Assembly: GCF_000478175.1 (NCBI RefSeq)
Contig: NZ_KI515774.1
Span: forward strand, 664,324-728,323
Length of the DNA: 64,000 nt
Reading direction: 5' to 3'
Source of the DNA: Corynebacterium sp. KPL1814
GTDB lineage: Bacteria > Actinomycetota > Actinomycetes > Mycobacteriales > Mycobacteriaceae
The notes below the pieces were generated by a model. That model ran no database searches, was not told the origin of the DNA, and saw only the letters and a list, made by a program, of their open reading frames with translations. Of the stretch, positions 21,432-32,814 are shown piece after piece. Numbering within the stretch: the first letter of the stretch is position 1; every line of letters begins with the position of its first letter. Made by a program: the position numbers and the translations under genes.

Positions 21432-21980
21432 ATGAATGAGGCCGCAGCCTCGAATGAACCCCAACCGCGCCGCACCCTTAGCGATGCGGAGGTATTGGCC
21501 TATACCAGCGCGGATCCCTTCGCACGGACCACGTCGAAGCCGTGGGAATACACCGCCAAGTCCCCGTTCTTGCGAAAGATTGCCATCGGTTGGGTCATTC
21601 TTGTCATGGCCATCCATATCTTTATGGGTGTCACGCTCGATATTTCCTTTACCGGTGCGCACGTGACCACCATCGATAAATTCGCCTTTCCTGGTGTCGG
21701 CGTAGTCATTTCCATCTTGTCGTGGATTGCGCTCAACCGGCCGCGACTGCGAGCCAATGAAGATGGGGTAGAGGTCCGCAATATCATCGGCACGCGCTTT
21801 TACCCGTGGCAGGTGATATATGGGCTGTCTTTCCCCGTCGGCCAGCGCATGGCCCGCCTTGAGCTGCCCGAATTTGAGGCCGTCCCCGTGTGGGCATTAC
21901 AGTCCGGCGATAAAGACACCGTGATCACAAAAGTCCGTGACTTCCGCGATCTGGAAGCCAAATACATGCCGCAGGATTAA
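21432..21980 (+). CDS. PH domain-containing membrane protein
   Basis: 182 residues of unknown specific role. A soluble N-terminal part of about 48 residues is followed by two predicted membrane helices (about 50-70, IGWVILVMAIHIFMGV, and 85-102, GVGVVISILSWIAL), then a bacterial PH-like domain (RPRLRANEDGVEVRN, FYPWQVIYGLSFP). This layout is that of actinobacterial low-molecular-weight antigen/CFP-6-like proteins. ATG 21432 has CAGAGGAGT upstream. It sits between ribH and uvrC, with uvrC 3 bp downstream. Confidence 0.8.
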   Translation: MNEAAASNEPQPRRTLSDAEVLAYTSADPFARTTSKPWEYTAKSPFLRKIAIGWVILVMAIHIFMGVTLDISFTGAHVTTIDKFAFPGVGVVISILSWIALNRPRLRANEDGVEVRNIIGTRFYPWQVIYGLSFPVGQRMARLELPEFEAVPVWALQSGDKDTVITKVRDFRDLEAKYMPQD

Positions 21981-21983
21981 GCA

Positions 21984-24053
21984 TTGGCAGATCCAACGAC
22001 CTATCGCCCCGCCCCGGGAACCATTCCGACGGAGCCGGGCGTATATAAGTTCCGCGATGAGAACCGGCGCGTCATTTACGTAGGCAAGGCCAAAAACCTG
22101 CGGGCGCGCCTGTCTAATTATTTCCAAGACATCACGCAACTGCACCCGCGCACGCGGCAAATGGTGTTGACCGCGAGCTCTGTGGAGTGGACGGTGGTTG
22201 CCAGCGAAGTTGAAGCGCTGCAGCTGGAATATACCTGGATCAAGCGGTTCGATCCGCACTTTAACGTCATGTACCGCGACGACAAGACGTATCCCATGCT
22301 TGCCGTCTCGGTGGGAGAGGTCGTCCCGCGCGCCTTTTTCTACCGCGGTCCTCGGCGCAAGGGAGTGCGGTACTTTGGCCCCTATTCTCATGCTTGGGCA
22401 GTGCGGGAAAGCCTCGACCTGCTCACCCGCGTTTTCCCCATGCGCACCTGTTCTAAAGGCGTATATAACCGGCATGAACGGCTGGGACGGCCGTGCCTTT
22501 TGGGGTACATCGGCAAGTGCGATGCGCCCTGTATCGGGCGGGTGAGCAAAGAAGAACATCGCGAAACCGTCAATGAGCTGGTCTCATTCATGAATGGCAA
22601 TACGGCTGGTGTTAGGCGCAAGCTGGTTAAAGACATGGAGGCTGCCGCCGAAAACCTGGAATTTGAGCGTGCGGCGCGGTTGCGCGATGATCTTGGGGCC
22701 ATCGACAAGATCATGGAGCAGCAAGCAGTTGTCTTTGCTGATGGCACCGATGCCGATCTGATTGCGTTTAATTCCGATGAATTGGAAGCCGCGGTCCAAA
22801 TTTTTCACGTGCGCGGCGGCAGGATCCGGGGCCAGCGCGGCTGGGTTGTTGAACGCGCCGGCGACCAGGCAACCTCTGAACCCATCGAGGAGGGCCAACC
22901 CGATCCGGCCTTGCCCGCCTTGGTACAAAACTTCCTCATCCAGTTTTACTCCGATGCCGTGGAGCGCGAAGAACAAGAAGCTCGTGAAGATGCGGCTTTA
23001 GCTGCGGATGTGCCACGACGCGGCGTGGACCAGGAATCGCACATGGAACAGCGCCATGTCCACGTCATACCGCGTGAGATTTTGGTCCAAGCCATGCCGG
23101 AAGAATCCGAACAAGTAGTAGCCCTCTTGGAAGAGCTGCGTGGCGCGCGCGTTGATCTGCGCATACCCCAACGGGGCGATAAACGCTCCCTGATGGATAC
23201 CGTGGAAAAGAATGCGAAGGAGCAGCTGCGCCAGCATAAGCTCAAACGCGTCGGTGACCTTACCGCGCGGTCCGCGGCGCTGCAGGATATCCAGGATGCC
23301 TTGGGGATGGACCAAGCACCGTTGCGCATCGAGTGCACCGATATTTCGCATATCCAGGGCACCGATGTCGTCGCCTCCCTGGTGGTTTTTGAAGACGGTA
23401 TCCCGAAGAAGTCCGATTACCGGCGCTACCGCATCAAGGAGGCAGCCGGCGATGGGCATTCCAATGACGTCGGCTCCATTGCGGAGATCACGCGGCGTCG
23501 GTTTAAGCGCCACAACCAAGATAAATTGGCGAACCCGGATGAGGAAAAGGAAGAATCCTCCTTTGCGGAAGAAAAGGTGGCAGAGGAATCTGCCGAGGCG
23601 GGACGCCGCTTTGCCTATCCTCCTCAGCTCTTCATCGTGGACGGCGGCGCGCCCCAGGTGGCTGCGGCGCAAGAGGTATTTGATGAGCTGGGCATCGTCG
23701 ATGTCACCCTCGTGGGGCTGGCCAAGCGCTTGGAGGAAATCTGGGTGCCAGGGGATGATGAACCGGTGATTTTGCCGCGCAATTCCCAGGCTCTGTTTTT
23801 GCTGCAGCAAATTCGCGATGAGGCACACCGATTTGCCATCACCTATCACCGGCAACAACGCTCTAAGCGCATGCGATCCTCGGCGCTCGATGCAATTCCG
23901 GGGCTTGGCCCGCAACGTCGGACGGATTTGGTCAAGCATTTCGGTTCCGTCAAAAAGCTCAAGGCGGCCACGGTGGATGAGATTTGCGAGGTCAACGGCT
24001 TTGGGCCGAAACTGGCGCAGACCGTCTACGATAAGTTGCACGACGCACAGTAA
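21984..24053 (+). CDS. uvrC: Excinuclease ABC subunit C
   Basis: Makes both incisions in nucleotide excision repair. 689 residues. The GIY-YIG nuclease opens the protein ([22 protein letters not shown], about 14-37), a UVR domain lies near 210-245, the RNase H-like domain has [15 protein letters not shown] and [13 protein letters not shown], and a helix-hairpin-helix pair ends it (about 630-685). Between the two halves of the RNase H-like domain there is an acidic insertion rich in Glu (about residues 515-540). Start TTG 21984, 3 bp after the PH-domain gene, with GCAGGA upstream. Confidence 0.95.
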   Translation: MADPTTYRPAPGTIPTEPGVYKFRDENRRVIYVGKAKNLRARLSNYFQDITQLHPRTRQMVLTASSVEWTVVASEVEALQLEYTWIKRFDPHFNVMYRDDKTYPMLAVSVGEVVPRAFFYRGPRRKGVRYFGPYSHAWAVRESLDLLTRVFPMRTCSKGVYNRHERLGRPCLLGYIGKCDAPCIGRVSKEEHRETVNELVSFMNGNTAGVRRKLVKDMEAAAENLEFERAARLRDDLGAIDKIMEQQAVVFADGTDADLIAFNSDELEAAVQIFHVRGGRIRGQRGWVVERAGDQATSEPIEEGQPDPALPALVQNFLIQFYSDAVEREEQEAREDAALAADVPRRGVDQESHMEQRHVHVIPREILVQAMPEESEQVVALLEELRGARVDLRIPQRGDKRSLMDTVEKNAKEQLRQHKLKRVGDLTARSAALQDIQDALGMDQAPLRIECTDISHIQGTDVVASLVVFEDGIPKKSDYRRYRIKEAAGDGHSNDVGSIAEITRRRFKRHNQDKLANPDEEKEESSFAEEKVAEESAEAGRRFAYPPQLFIVDGGAPQVAAAQEVFDELGIVDVTLVGLAKRLEEIWVPGDDEPVILPRNSQALFLLQQIRDEAHRFAITYHRQQRSKRMRSSALDAIPGLGPQRRTDLVKHFGSVKKLKAATVDEICEVNGFGPKLAQTVYDKLHDAQ

Positions 24054-24093
24054 ATAAGCAGCTTTCTGGCAGAAGTGCCGAGCGCGAAAACGC

Positions 24094-24099
24094 TAGACT
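24094..24099 (+). promoter_or_regulatory. -10 hexamer of rapZ, leaderless type
   Basis: TAGACT, 7 nt before the ATG at 24107. No ribosome binding site precedes that ATG, so the message is probably leaderless. Confidence 0.55.
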
Positions 24100-24106
24100 G
24101 GTGTGC

Positions 24107-24979
24107 ATGACGCACTTCGACACTCCGCCCATCTTGATTACCGGCATGTCCGGCGGCGGGTTGAGCTCCGCCGCCAAGGTTTTTGAGGATAAGGGCTACT
24201 ATGTGGCGCATAATATCCCGCCGCGCGCCATCGTGGACCTGTGGAAATTGTGTAACCAGGAAGAAACGCCCGTTGAAAAGGTAGCGGCGGTAACGGACGT
24301 GCGCTCTCGCATGTTTCCGGGCTCCCTCATGGAGACCATCGATGAGCTAACGGCATTGGGCATGAAACCCACCGTGCTCTTCCTTGATGCTCGCGATGAT
24401 GTGCTCATCCGTCGCTTCGACTCCGTGCGTCGCACCCACCCGCTGCAAGGCGACGATACCTTGAAGGTGGGTATCCAACGCGAACGCCAAGCGGTGGCGG
24501 AAATTAGGGATCGCTCCGATATCATCATTGATTCCACGAACCTGTCGATTCATGATTTGCGCCGGGCTATCGAAGCTGCGTTTGGCGAATTTCAAAATAC
24601 CAATCAGCACGTCACGGTGGAATCGTTCGGTTTTAAGAATGGTTCCCCGCGCGATGCAGATATCGTTGTTGACGTGCGCTTTTTGCCCAATCCCTATTGG
24701 ATTCCGGAGCTGCGCGGCTGCCGCGGTACAGATGCGCCCGTGGCCGATTATGTCCTGTCGCAGCCTGCCGCGCAGAAATTCGTGGATAATTTTGTCGCCA
24801 TGTTTTCCACCATGCTGGAGGGATACCGGCACGAGGGAAAGAACTTCATCACCGTGGGCGTCGGCTGTACGGGCGGGCATCACCGCTCGGTGGCGGTCGC
24901 GGAGGACATCGCCAAGCGCCTGCGCGCCAATGACACCCTTGACGTCAGCATTTTGCACCGGGATATCGCCCGTAATTAG
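24107..24979 (+). CDS. rapZ: RapZ/YvcJ-family nucleotide-binding protein with an altered P-loop
   Basis: Homologue of RapZ, in enterobacteria an RNA adaptor for RNase E; the actinobacterial role is not established. 290 residues. The C-terminal RapZ motif [12 protein letters not shown] and the middle [10 protein letters not shown] motif are conserved. The P-loop reads GMSGGGLSS: the expected Lys or Arg is Leu, so nucleotide binding may be lost or changed. ATG 24107 is chosen over GTG 24101 because the -10 hexamer is then at leaderless spacing. It leads the conserved rapZ-yvcK-whiA group. Confidence 0.93.
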   Translation: MTHFDTPPILITGMSGGGLSSAAKVFEDKGYYVAHNIPPRAIVDLWKLCNQEETPVEKVAAVTDVRSRMFPGSLMETIDELTALGMKPTVLFLDARDDVLIRRFDSVRRTHPLQGDDTLKVGIQRERQAVAEIRDRSDIIIDSTNLSIHDLRRAIEAAFGEFQNTNQHVTVESFGFKNGSPRDADIVVDVRFLPNPYWIPELRGCRGTDAPVADYVLSQPAAQKFVDNFVAMFSTMLEGYRHEGKNFITVGVGCTGGHHRSVAVAEDIAKRLRANDTLDVSILHRDIARN

Positions 24980-25002
24980 GGCTGAGGAGCATTAATAACT
25001 GT

Positions 25003-25980
25003 ATGAAACACCCTTCTCATATGGTCTGCCTTGGCGGCGGCCATGGCCTTTATCAAACGCTTTTATCCGCACGGCGCAGTAATGCGGCGGATATTTCTGC
25101 CATCGTGACGGTTGCCGATGATGGCGGTTCCTCGGGGCGCCTGCGCCGGGAACTGGATATCATTCCGCCCGGTGACCTGCGCATGGCGCTGGCCGCGCTA
25201 GCCGATGACAATCGCGTAGGCGAGCTGTGGGGCAAAACCCTTCAGCATCGCTTCGGCGGCAATGGCGCCATGGCTGGCCACGCCGTGGGCAACCTCATGA
25301 TCGCGGGTTTGACCGGGGTCTTGGGCGATTATCAGGCCGCCTTGGACGCGGTAGCGGAGCTTACCCACTCGCACGGGCGGGTCATCCCCGTGGTTCCGCA
25401 CCCCTTAGAAATTGAGGCCGATGTCTCAGGGCTTGACGATGACCCCCGGGTCATGCGCCAGGTCCGCGGTCAGGTCGCGGTGGCATCGACGCCGGGGCAT
25501 GTGCGGCGCGTGCGAATCCTGCCTGAAGCCCCACAAGCCAATCCCGCCGCGCTGGAGGCCATTAGGCAGGCTGACCTTATCACCATCGGTCCAGGATCCT
25601 GGTTTAGTTCGGTCTTGCCGCACACGTTGGTGCCAGAAATCGTCCAGGCCATTTCTGAGTCCAATGCTTTGCGCGTGGTCATGCTCAACCTGTCGGCCGA
25701 GCCGGGAGAAACCCAAGGCTTTTCCGCGGAGCGCCACGTGCATGTGCTGGCCCGTCACGCCCCGGATTTGCGCATCGACCGCATCGTCGTGGATGCGGCA
25801 GCGCTGCCAAATGAGAGCGAACGGGTATATGTGCAGCGCGCCGCGCAAGCCTTGGGCGCACGCGCGGTATTTGCGGATGTCAGTATCCAGGATGACAATG
25901 GACAGCGATTGATGAAACACGATCCAGACAAACTTTCTTCTGTCATCGTGGATCTTTATAACGAGTACCGGCGGGCCTAG
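25003..25980 (+). CDS. yvcK: YvcK/CofD-like gluconeogenesis factor
   Basis: 325 residues, cytoplasmic. Family motifs are present: CLGGGHGLYQTL, VTVADDGGSSGRLRRE, PPGDLRMALAALADD, and AGHAVGNLMIAGL. In Bacillus the homologue binds UDP-GlcNAc and affects cell shape and gluconeogenic growth; in mycobacteria the homologue CuvA acts in cell-wall growth. ATG 25003 follows GAGGAGC at a rather long distance (12 nt). It lies between rapZ and whiA, the standard order in Gram-positive bacteria. Confidence 0.93.
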   Translation: MKHPSHMVCLGGGHGLYQTLLSARRSNAADISAIVTVADDGGSSGRLRRELDIIPPGDLRMALAALADDNRVGELWGKTLQHRFGGNGAMAGHAVGNLMIAGLTGVLGDYQAALDAVAELTHSHGRVIPVVPHPLEIEADVSGLDDDPRVMRQVRGQVAVASTPGHVRRVRILPEAPQANPAALEAIRQADLITIGPGSWFSSVLPHTLVPEIVQAISESNALRVVMLNLSAEPGETQGFSAERHVHVLARHAPDLRIDRIVVDAAALPNESERVYVQRAAQALGARAVFADVSIQDDNGQRLMKHDPDKLSSVIVDLYNEYRRA

Positions 25981-26042
25981 CTAAGGTCAGGCCAGCCAGT
26001 CCTCAGGGCGCGGGACTCGGTAAAATAAGAGAATTCCGTTTC

Positions 26043-26070
26043 CCACGCAGTAGTTGGTGTGCGTGGGACC
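26043..26070. promoter_or_regulatory. Perfect 9-bp inverted repeat upstream of whiA
   Basis: TCCCACGCA (26043-26051) and TGCGTGGGA (26062-26070) with a 10-nt spacer, ending 53 bp before the whiA start. No T-run follows, so an operator or leader hairpin is more likely than a terminator. Confidence 0.55.
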
Positions 26071-26123
26071 GTGCATTGCACATGCGTCATTCGTGACTGT
26101 GACAGAGAAATGGGGCGAACTAG

Positions 26124-27113
26124 GTGACCACACCGTTGACCGAACAGGTCAAAGAAGAACTAGCGGCGGTTGGCGTGACACGTCAGTCCGCGCGCGCTGC
26201 GGAGCTTGCATCTATCCTGCGATTTGCGGGAGAAGTAGATGTCTCTGGCGAGAGCATGGCCTATGAGCTTGAGCTCGATAACAAGGCAATTGCGCAGCGC
26301 ATCATCGTGGCTTTAGACGAGCTTTACGGGATAGAAGCGGAAAGCCACGTTGTCGGCCCTGCGGGGACGGTGAAGAAATCGCGCGTCATCGTGCGCATCA
26401 CTAAAGGAGCGAGGGAGCTTACCCGGCGCCTAGGCCTGATTACTCGCTCCGGTCATGCCGTGGTGGGTCTTCCGCCGCAGGTCATTTCCGGCACCGTGGC
26501 TGATAGCGAGGCGGCGTGGCGCGGTGCCTTCCTTGCGCACGGCAGCCTGACGGAACCAGGGCGCTCTTCGGCATTGGAGGTAACCTGCCCCTGCCAAGAG
26601 GCCGCGTTGGCACTCGTGGGCTGCGCACGGCGCCTGGGGATTTCCGCGAAGACTAAAGAGACCCGCGGCGAAGATCGGGTGGTTGTCCGCGACGGCGATG
26701 CCATCGGTGCACTGCTTACCCGCATGGGCGCGCAAGTGACCCGCTTGTCTTGGGAAAAGAAGCGGGTAAAGCGTGAGGCGCACGATACTTCGCGCCGGTT
26801 GGATAATTTTGATGATGCCAACCTGCGCCGCTCGGCACGGGCCGCCGTGACCGCCGCGGCGCGCGTGGATCGGGCGATGGAAATCCTCGGTGATGACGTT
26901 CCTGAGCACCTAGCCGATGCCGGCCGCTTGCGCGTGCAGCATCGCGAGGCCTCGTTGGAGGAGCTTGGCAGGCTCGCGGATCCGCCCATGACTAAGGATG
27001 CCGTGGCCGGGCGCATTCGGCGCTTGTTATCCATGGCGGATAAGCGGGCCGAAGAACTGGACATCCCCGATACTAATGAGTCCATCTCAGACGATCTTTT
27101 TGGTGACTCTTAG
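26124..27113 (+). CDS. whiA: WhiA, sporulation-type DNA-binding regulator
   Basis: Actinobacterial and Firmicute regulator; in Streptomyces it works with WhiB in sporulation, elsewhere it affects cell division. 329 residues. The N-terminal LAGLIDADG-like domain starts [17 protein letters not shown], and the C-terminal helix-turn-helix contains [28 protein letters not shown]. Start GTG 26124; the ribosome binding site is weak (GGGGCG). It ends the rapZ-yvcK-whiA group, and a strong bidirectional hairpin follows. Confidence 0.94.
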   Translation: MTTPLTEQVKEELAAVGVTRQSARAAELASILRFAGEVDVSGESMAYELELDNKAIAQRIIVALDELYGIEAESHVVGPAGTVKKSRVIVRITKGARELTRRLGLITRSGHAVVGLPPQVISGTVADSEAAWRGAFLAHGSLTEPGRSSALEVTCPCQEAALALVGCARRLGISAKTKETRGEDRVVVRDGDAIGALLTRMGAQVTRLSWEKKRVKREAHDTSRRLDNFDDANLRRSARAAVTAAARVDRAMEILGDDVPEHLADAGRLRVQHREASLEELGRLADPPMTKDAVAGRIRRLLSMADKRAEELDIPDTNESISDDLFGDS

Positions 27114-27153
27114 TCGCGGGGCACGATTGGCTCTGGAACTTTGAACCACGAAA

Positions 27154-27191
27154 GGCGGTAAGGAAAGCATTGAGGTGCTTTCCCTCCCGCC
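27154..27191. terminator. Bidirectional terminator between whiA and lctP
   Basis: A 16-bp stem (27154-27169 with 27176-27191, 14 of 16 paired) over the loop TTGAGG lies between convergent genes. Each side has a short T-rich stretch, TTGTGTTGT on plus and TTTCG on minus. Confidence 0.7.
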
Positions 27192-27240
27192 TTGTGTTGT
27201 GCCGCGGCTGAGGTGCTTTTAGTTAGCGGTGGCTTGTGCT

Positions 27241-28887
27241 TTATGGGACCAAGAAGCCCAAGACGTTGGTCATCAAGAAGACGATGACACAGACAACGGC
27301 CAAGAACGCGATGGAGTAGCCCACGACGTTTTTCAGGATGACAGATTCCTTGCCTTCCATGGATACGGCGGTTGCCGCAATGGCCAGGGACTGTGGCGAA
27401 ATCATCTTACCCACAACACCACCGGCGGTATTGGCGGCCAGCATGAGGTCAGGGTTCACACCAATGCGGTCAGCGGCGGCGACCTGCAGGTTGCCAAAGA
27501 GCGCATTTGCAGAGGTATCGGAGCCAGTAACCGCGGTACCAATCCAGCCCAGCACCGGAGCGAAGAGCGCGAAGATGGAACCAGCGGAGGAAACGAATTC
27601 ACCGATGGCGATGGTCTGACCCGAGTAGTTCATCGTGTAGGCCAGAGCGAGGACCAAGACAATGGTCAGGCCGGAGAACTTCATGCGGTTGGCAACTTCA
27701 CCAAAGGCCTGCACGGGTTGGGCGAAGCTGAGCTTGTAGCGGCCGTTTTCGTTCCAGAAGTGGTAAACGATGGCCACAATAATGCCGGAGAGCAAGAGCA
27801 AGGTACCCGGGTTGCCAAAGACATTGAAGCTAAAGCTGGTGTCCATGGCCTCACCATTAGTGCCGATGACGGTGCCATCAAGCAGCGGCCACGCGAACTT
27901 CAGCTTCCAGAATCCGAAGATCGCTGGTGCTGCGGTAGCAACGGCAAATACTGCGGTAACGACGGCGTAGGGCAGCAGCGCCATCCAGATGCGGCGGCCG
28001 TTCAAGTCGGTCGCGGTTTCTGCGGCGGGCAGCTCCATGCGCTCGCGCAGCTGGGTAACGCCCCGTGGTTTCCACACGCGGAGGAAGATGAAGGCGGCCC
28101 CCAAGGACACAATGCAGGCAATAACGTTGGTGAGCTGGTAAGCAAAGAAGGTTGCGGTAAGCCACTGTGCTCCGGCAAAGGAAATACCGATGACCGCGGC
28201 GGCGGGCGCAGTTTCCTTCACGCCGCGCATGCCGTCCAGGATGAATGCGATAAGGAACGGGACGATGGCGGCAATGACCAAGACCTGCAGGGCAATAAGG
28301 CCGGCAATATCTTGGGTTTGCTCGGCGGTACGTCCGCCGACCTCACCGGCGGTGGTGACTGGAATACCAACTGCGCCGAATGCGACTGGAGCGGTATTCG
28401 CAATAAGAACTACCGTGGCTGCGCGCAGAGGCTTGACGCCGAGCGCCATAATCATCGTGGCGGTAATGGCCACGGGGGCACCGAAGCCCGCAAGGGCTTC
28501 AAGGAGGCCACCGAAGCAGAACGCGATGAGCATCGATTGGATGCGGATATCGCCATCGCCTAAGAGATCGAATGTCTTACGTAGATCTTCGAAGCGGCCT
28601 GAGGCGACCGTGATCTCGTAAAACCAAATTGCCGTAATAATGACCCAGACAATGGGCAGTAGGCCGAAGAGCCCACCGCGGACTGCAGAGGACAATGCCA
28701 TATCGACGGGCATCGCAAAGGCAACTATGGCTAGGATGATGGAGGTCGCAAGGGCGACGGCTCCTGATGTATGTGCGCGGGCTTTAAAGCCCATCAACAT
28801 AATGAAGAAAGCGACGAGGGGGAGAATCGCCACGAGCGCGGTGAGCCCAAGACTGTCTCCCACAACAGAGGTGTTTATCTCAAACAT
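27241..28887 (-). CDS. lctP: L-lactate permease
   Basis: Integral membrane lactate:proton symporter of the LctP family, 548 residues, with about 12-14 hydrophobic segments throughout. Family-typical stretches include GLLPIVWVIITAIWFYEITV, GGLLEALAGFGAPVAI and the PVLGWIGTAVTGSDTSANALFG block. The start is ATG 28885-28887 with CGAGGA upstream. It stands alone on the minus strand between whiA and gapA; lldD is not adjacent. Regulation by lactate is plausible, but no operator was identified. Confidence 0.93.
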   Translation of the reverse strand: MFEINTSVVGDSLGLTALVAILPLVAFFIMLMGFKARAHTSGAVALATSIILAIVAFAMPVDMALSSAVRGGLFGLLPIVWVIITAIWFYEITVASGRFEDLRKTFDLLGDGDIRIQSMLIAFCFGGLLEALAGFGAPVAITATMIMALGVKPLRAATVVLIANTAPVAFGAVGIPVTTAGEVGGRTAEQTQDIAGLIALQVLVIAAIVPFLIAFILDGMRGVKETAPAAAVIGISFAGAQWLTATFFAYQLTNVIACIVSLGAAFIFLRVWKPRGVTQLRERMELPAAETATDLNGRRIWMALLPYAVVTAVFAVATAAPAIFGFWKLKFAWPLLDGTVIGTNGEAMDTSFSFNVFGNPGTLLLLSGIIVAIVYHFWNENGRYKLSFAQPVQAFGEVANRMKFSGLTIVLVLALAYTMNYSGQTIAIGEFVSSAGSIFALFAPVLGWIGTAVTGSDTSANALFGNLQVAAADRIGVNPDLMLAANTAGGVVGKMISPQSLAIAATAVSMEGKESVILKNVVGYSIAFLAVVCVIVFLMTNVLGFLVP

Positions 28888-30441
<1,554 letters not shown>

Positions 30442-30469
30442 AGTTCTGATACAGAGCAGCCCTTAATGC

Positions 30470-30528
30470 GATACCGGCCACAACGAACGCCCTGACGGCA
30501 CGACGTTGTGGCCGGTATCATTTTATGT
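30470..30528 (+). terminator. Strong hairpin between gapA and pgk
   Basis: A perfect 16-bp stem, 30470-30485 paired with 30504-30519, over an 18-nt loop, followed by ATTTTATG. It looks like a terminator or partial terminator and may let gapA be transcribed or stabilised above pgk. Confidence 0.7.
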
Positions 30529-30569
30529 AGCAACCTCAACTGCAGAATCCACTCTAAAAGGAGTAACAC

Positions 30570-31787
30570 ATGGCTTTTAAGACGCTAGATAACCTGCTAG
30601 AAGAAGGCGTAGAGGACCGCCACATTCTGGTCCGCTCTGACTTCAACGTGCCGCTGGATGATGACGGAAATATCACCGACCCCGGCCGCATTACCGCTTC
30701 TCTTCCCACCATTAAGGCGTTGGTCGATGGCGGCGCGAAGGTCATCCTTTCCGCCCACCTCGGCCGACCCAAGGGTGAGGTAAATTCCAAGTACTCCCTG
30801 GCCCCGGTTGCAGAAGCGTTGTCTGAGGCTTTGGATCAGTACGTTGCCTTGGCCAACGACGTCACCGGCGAAGACGCCCACGAGCGCGCGAACGGGCTAA
30901 ACAGCGGCGATGTCATGCTGGTAGAAAATGTCCGCTTTGATCCGCGTGAAACCTCTAAGGATGAGGCAGAGCGCGGCGAATTCGCCGACGAGCTCGTTGC
31001 CCTGGCTGCCGATAACGGCGCTTTCGTCTCCGACGGCTTTGGCGTTGTGCACCGCGCGCAGACCTCGGTATATGACGTCGCCAAGCGCCTGCCCGCCTAC
31101 GCCGGTAAGCTGGTGGAAAAGGAATTGGACGTATTATCCACCGTGGCAAAGGATCCGGCGCACCCATATGTCGTTGTGCTGGGTGGCGCGAAGGTTTCCG
31201 ACAAGCTTGGCGTTATCGAAGCCCTTGCTGGAAAGGCCGATAAGATCATCATCGGCGGCGGAATGTGCTACACCCTGCTGGCAGCCAAGGGCTACAACGT
31301 TCGGGAGTCCTTGCTGCAAGAGGACCAGATTGAAAACTGCAAGAGCCTGCTGGAGCGCTTCGGTGACAAGATCGTCCTGCCCGTTGACCTCACCGCCGCC
31401 AGCGAGTTCGCCGCAGATGCTGAGACCAAGGTCGTTGAGCTCGATGGCATTCCTGAAGGCTGGATGTCCTTGGACATCGGACCGAAGTCCGTCGAGAAAT
31501 TTGCCACCGTACTGGCAGACTCCAAGACCGTATTCTGGAACGGCCCCATGGGTGTATTCGAAATGGAAGCCTTCTCAAAGGGCACGGCTGGGGTAGCGCA
31601 GGCGATTATCGATGCCACCTCCTCTAACGGTTCCTTCTCCGTCGTCGGCGGCGGCGACTCCGCAGCCTCCGTACGCACCCTGGGCCTCGATGAGGAAGGC
31701 TTCAGCCACATTTCCACCGGAGGCGGCGCATCCCTCGAATACCTCGAGGGCAAGGAGCTGCCGGGCGTTTCCGTGCTCGAAGCATAA
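30570..31787 (+). CDS. pgk: Phosphoglycerate kinase
   Basis: Transfers phosphate from 1,3-bisphosphoglycerate to ADP. 405 residues. The N-terminal substrate site has [10 protein letters not shown] and HLGRP, the hinge region and VVGGGDSAA nucleotide motif are intact. ATG 30570 follows AAAGGAG. Second gene of the triose-phosphate cluster; a strong hairpin separates it from gapA. Confidence 0.97.
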   Translation: MAFKTLDNLLEEGVEDRHILVRSDFNVPLDDDGNITDPGRITASLPTIKALVDGGAKVILSAHLGRPKGEVNSKYSLAPVAEALSEALDQYVALANDVTGEDAHERANGLNSGDVMLVENVRFDPRETSKDEAERGEFADELVALAADNGAFVSDGFGVVHRAQTSVYDVAKRLPAYAGKLVEKELDVLSTVAKDPAHPYVVVLGGAKVSDKLGVIEALAGKADKIIIGGGMCYTLLAAKGYNVRESLLQEDQIENCKSLLERFGDKIVLPVDLTAASEFAADAETKVVELDGIPEGWMSLDIGPKSVEKFATVLADSKTVFWNGPMGVFEMEAFSKGTAGVAQAIIDATSSNGSFSVVGGGDSAASVRTLGLDEEGFSHISTGGGASLEYLEGKELPGVSVLEA

Positions 31788-31833
31788 ACCGCCTAAAACA
31801 GTTAACTAAAGGCGTACAAAGAAAGGACTAATT

Positions 31834-32616
31834 ATGGCACGTACACCACTTATTGCTGGTAACTGGAAGATGAACCTCGATCACATTGAGGCCATCGGCT
31901 CCGTTCAAAAGTTCGCGTTCTCCCTGCCGGAGGATTACTACGACAAGGTAGATGTAGCCTACATAGTTCCATTTACCGATATCCGCACGATTCAGACGCT
32001 CGTTGAGGGCGATAAGCTGAAGATCACCTACGGTGCGCAGGACATCTCCAAGCACGAGTCTGGCGCCTACACCGGTGAGGTATCTGGCCAGATGCTGAAC
32101 AAACTGGGATGCAGCTGGGCAGTCGTCGGCCACTCCGAGCGCCGCGAATACCACGGCGAAACCGACCAGCTGGTCGCTGAGAAGGCCGCAGCGGCCTTGG
32201 AAAATGGCATCAGCCCCATCGTCTGCGTGGGTGAGCCGCTCGACGTGCGCGAGGCCGGTACCCACGTTGACTACGTGGTGAACCAGACCCGCGATTCCCT
32301 GCAGGGACTCAGCGCCGAGCAACTAACCAAAACCGTTATCGCCTACGAGCCCGTGTGGGCCATCGGTACCGGCAAGGTTGCCTCCGCTGATGACGCGCAG
32401 GAAGTCTGCGCCGCTATCCGCGGCCTGGTCAAGGAACTCGCGGGCGACGAAGTTGCCGACGGCATCCGCATCCTGTACGGCGGTTCCGTAAAGGTTGACT
32501 CCGTTGCTGATATCGTCAGCAAGCCGGACGTAGACGGCGGCCTTATCGGTGGTGCTTCCTTGGTAGGAGAGGACTTTGCCAAGCTGGCTGCCAATGCCGC
32601 TAATGCCGTTAGTTAA
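31834..32616 (+). CDS. tpiA: Triosephosphate isomerase
   Basis: Interconverts dihydroxyacetone phosphate and glyceraldehyde 3-phosphate. 260 residues. GNWKMN (Lys), VVGHSERRE (His) and [11 protein letters not shown] (Glu) give the full catalytic set. ATG 31834 follows AGAAAGGA. In C. glutamicum the next gene is ppc; here it is followed only by a hairpin and secG. Confidence 0.97.
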   Translation: MARTPLIAGNWKMNLDHIEAIGSVQKFAFSLPEDYYDKVDVAYIVPFTDIRTIQTLVEGDKLKITYGAQDISKHESGAYTGEVSGQMLNKLGCSWAVVGHSERREYHGETDQLVAEKAAAALENGISPIVCVGEPLDVREAGTHVDYVVNQTRDSLQGLSAEQLTKTVIAYEPVWAIGTGKVASADDAQEVCAAIRGLVKELAGDEVADGIRILYGGSVKVDSVADIVSKPDVDGGLIGGASLVGEDFAKLAANAANAVS

Positions 32617-32648
32617 CAGGCGTTAACAACCATCACAAGGTGACTGGT

Positions 32649-32683
32649 ATGCCGCGGGTTGGGGTGAGCCCTTCCCGCGGCAT
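32649..32683 (+). terminator. Hairpin after tpiA
   Basis: ATGCCGCGGG (32649-32658) and CCCGCGGCAT (32674-32683) are perfect 10-bp arms over a 15-nt loop, 33 bp after the tpiA stop. No T-run follows, but the position fits a terminator for the gapA-pgk-tpiA message. Confidence 0.5.
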
Positions 32684-32686
32684 GGT

Positions 32687-32692
32687 GTACAG
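32687..32692 (+). promoter_or_regulatory. Possible -10 hexamer of secG
   Basis: TACAGT fits the TANNNT pattern; it would produce a leader of about 115 nt before secG. Confidence 0.4.
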
Positions 32693-32707
32693 TAGGCCCT
32701 TGTGATT

Positions 32708-32793
32708 GCTTTGCGTAGGCAAAGCAGGTAAGTACTTCACGCTGGTGGCTAGCGTGTCCTTCGATAGTACGCAGAAGGTGCCACTGGGCGTAC
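32708..32793 (+). promoter_or_regulatory. Structured secG leader with three consecutive hairpins
   Basis: Three perfect stems follow each other: GCTTTGC/GCAAAGC (32708-32714, 32719-32725, loop GTAG), CACGCT/AGCGTG (32738-32743, 32751-32756), and GTACGC/GCGTAC (32767-32772, 32788-32793). The secG ribosome binding site follows. It could be a regulatory leader or a small RNA; I do not recognise it as a known family. Confidence 0.45.
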
Positions 32794-32814
32794 GTTGAGA
32801 AAAGGAAGAACCTC

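Noticed and set aside
27229..28563. 444-codon open frame opposite lctP
   Set aside because: Very His-, Gly- and Asp-rich, as expected for the complement of a membrane protein gene; not a real protein.
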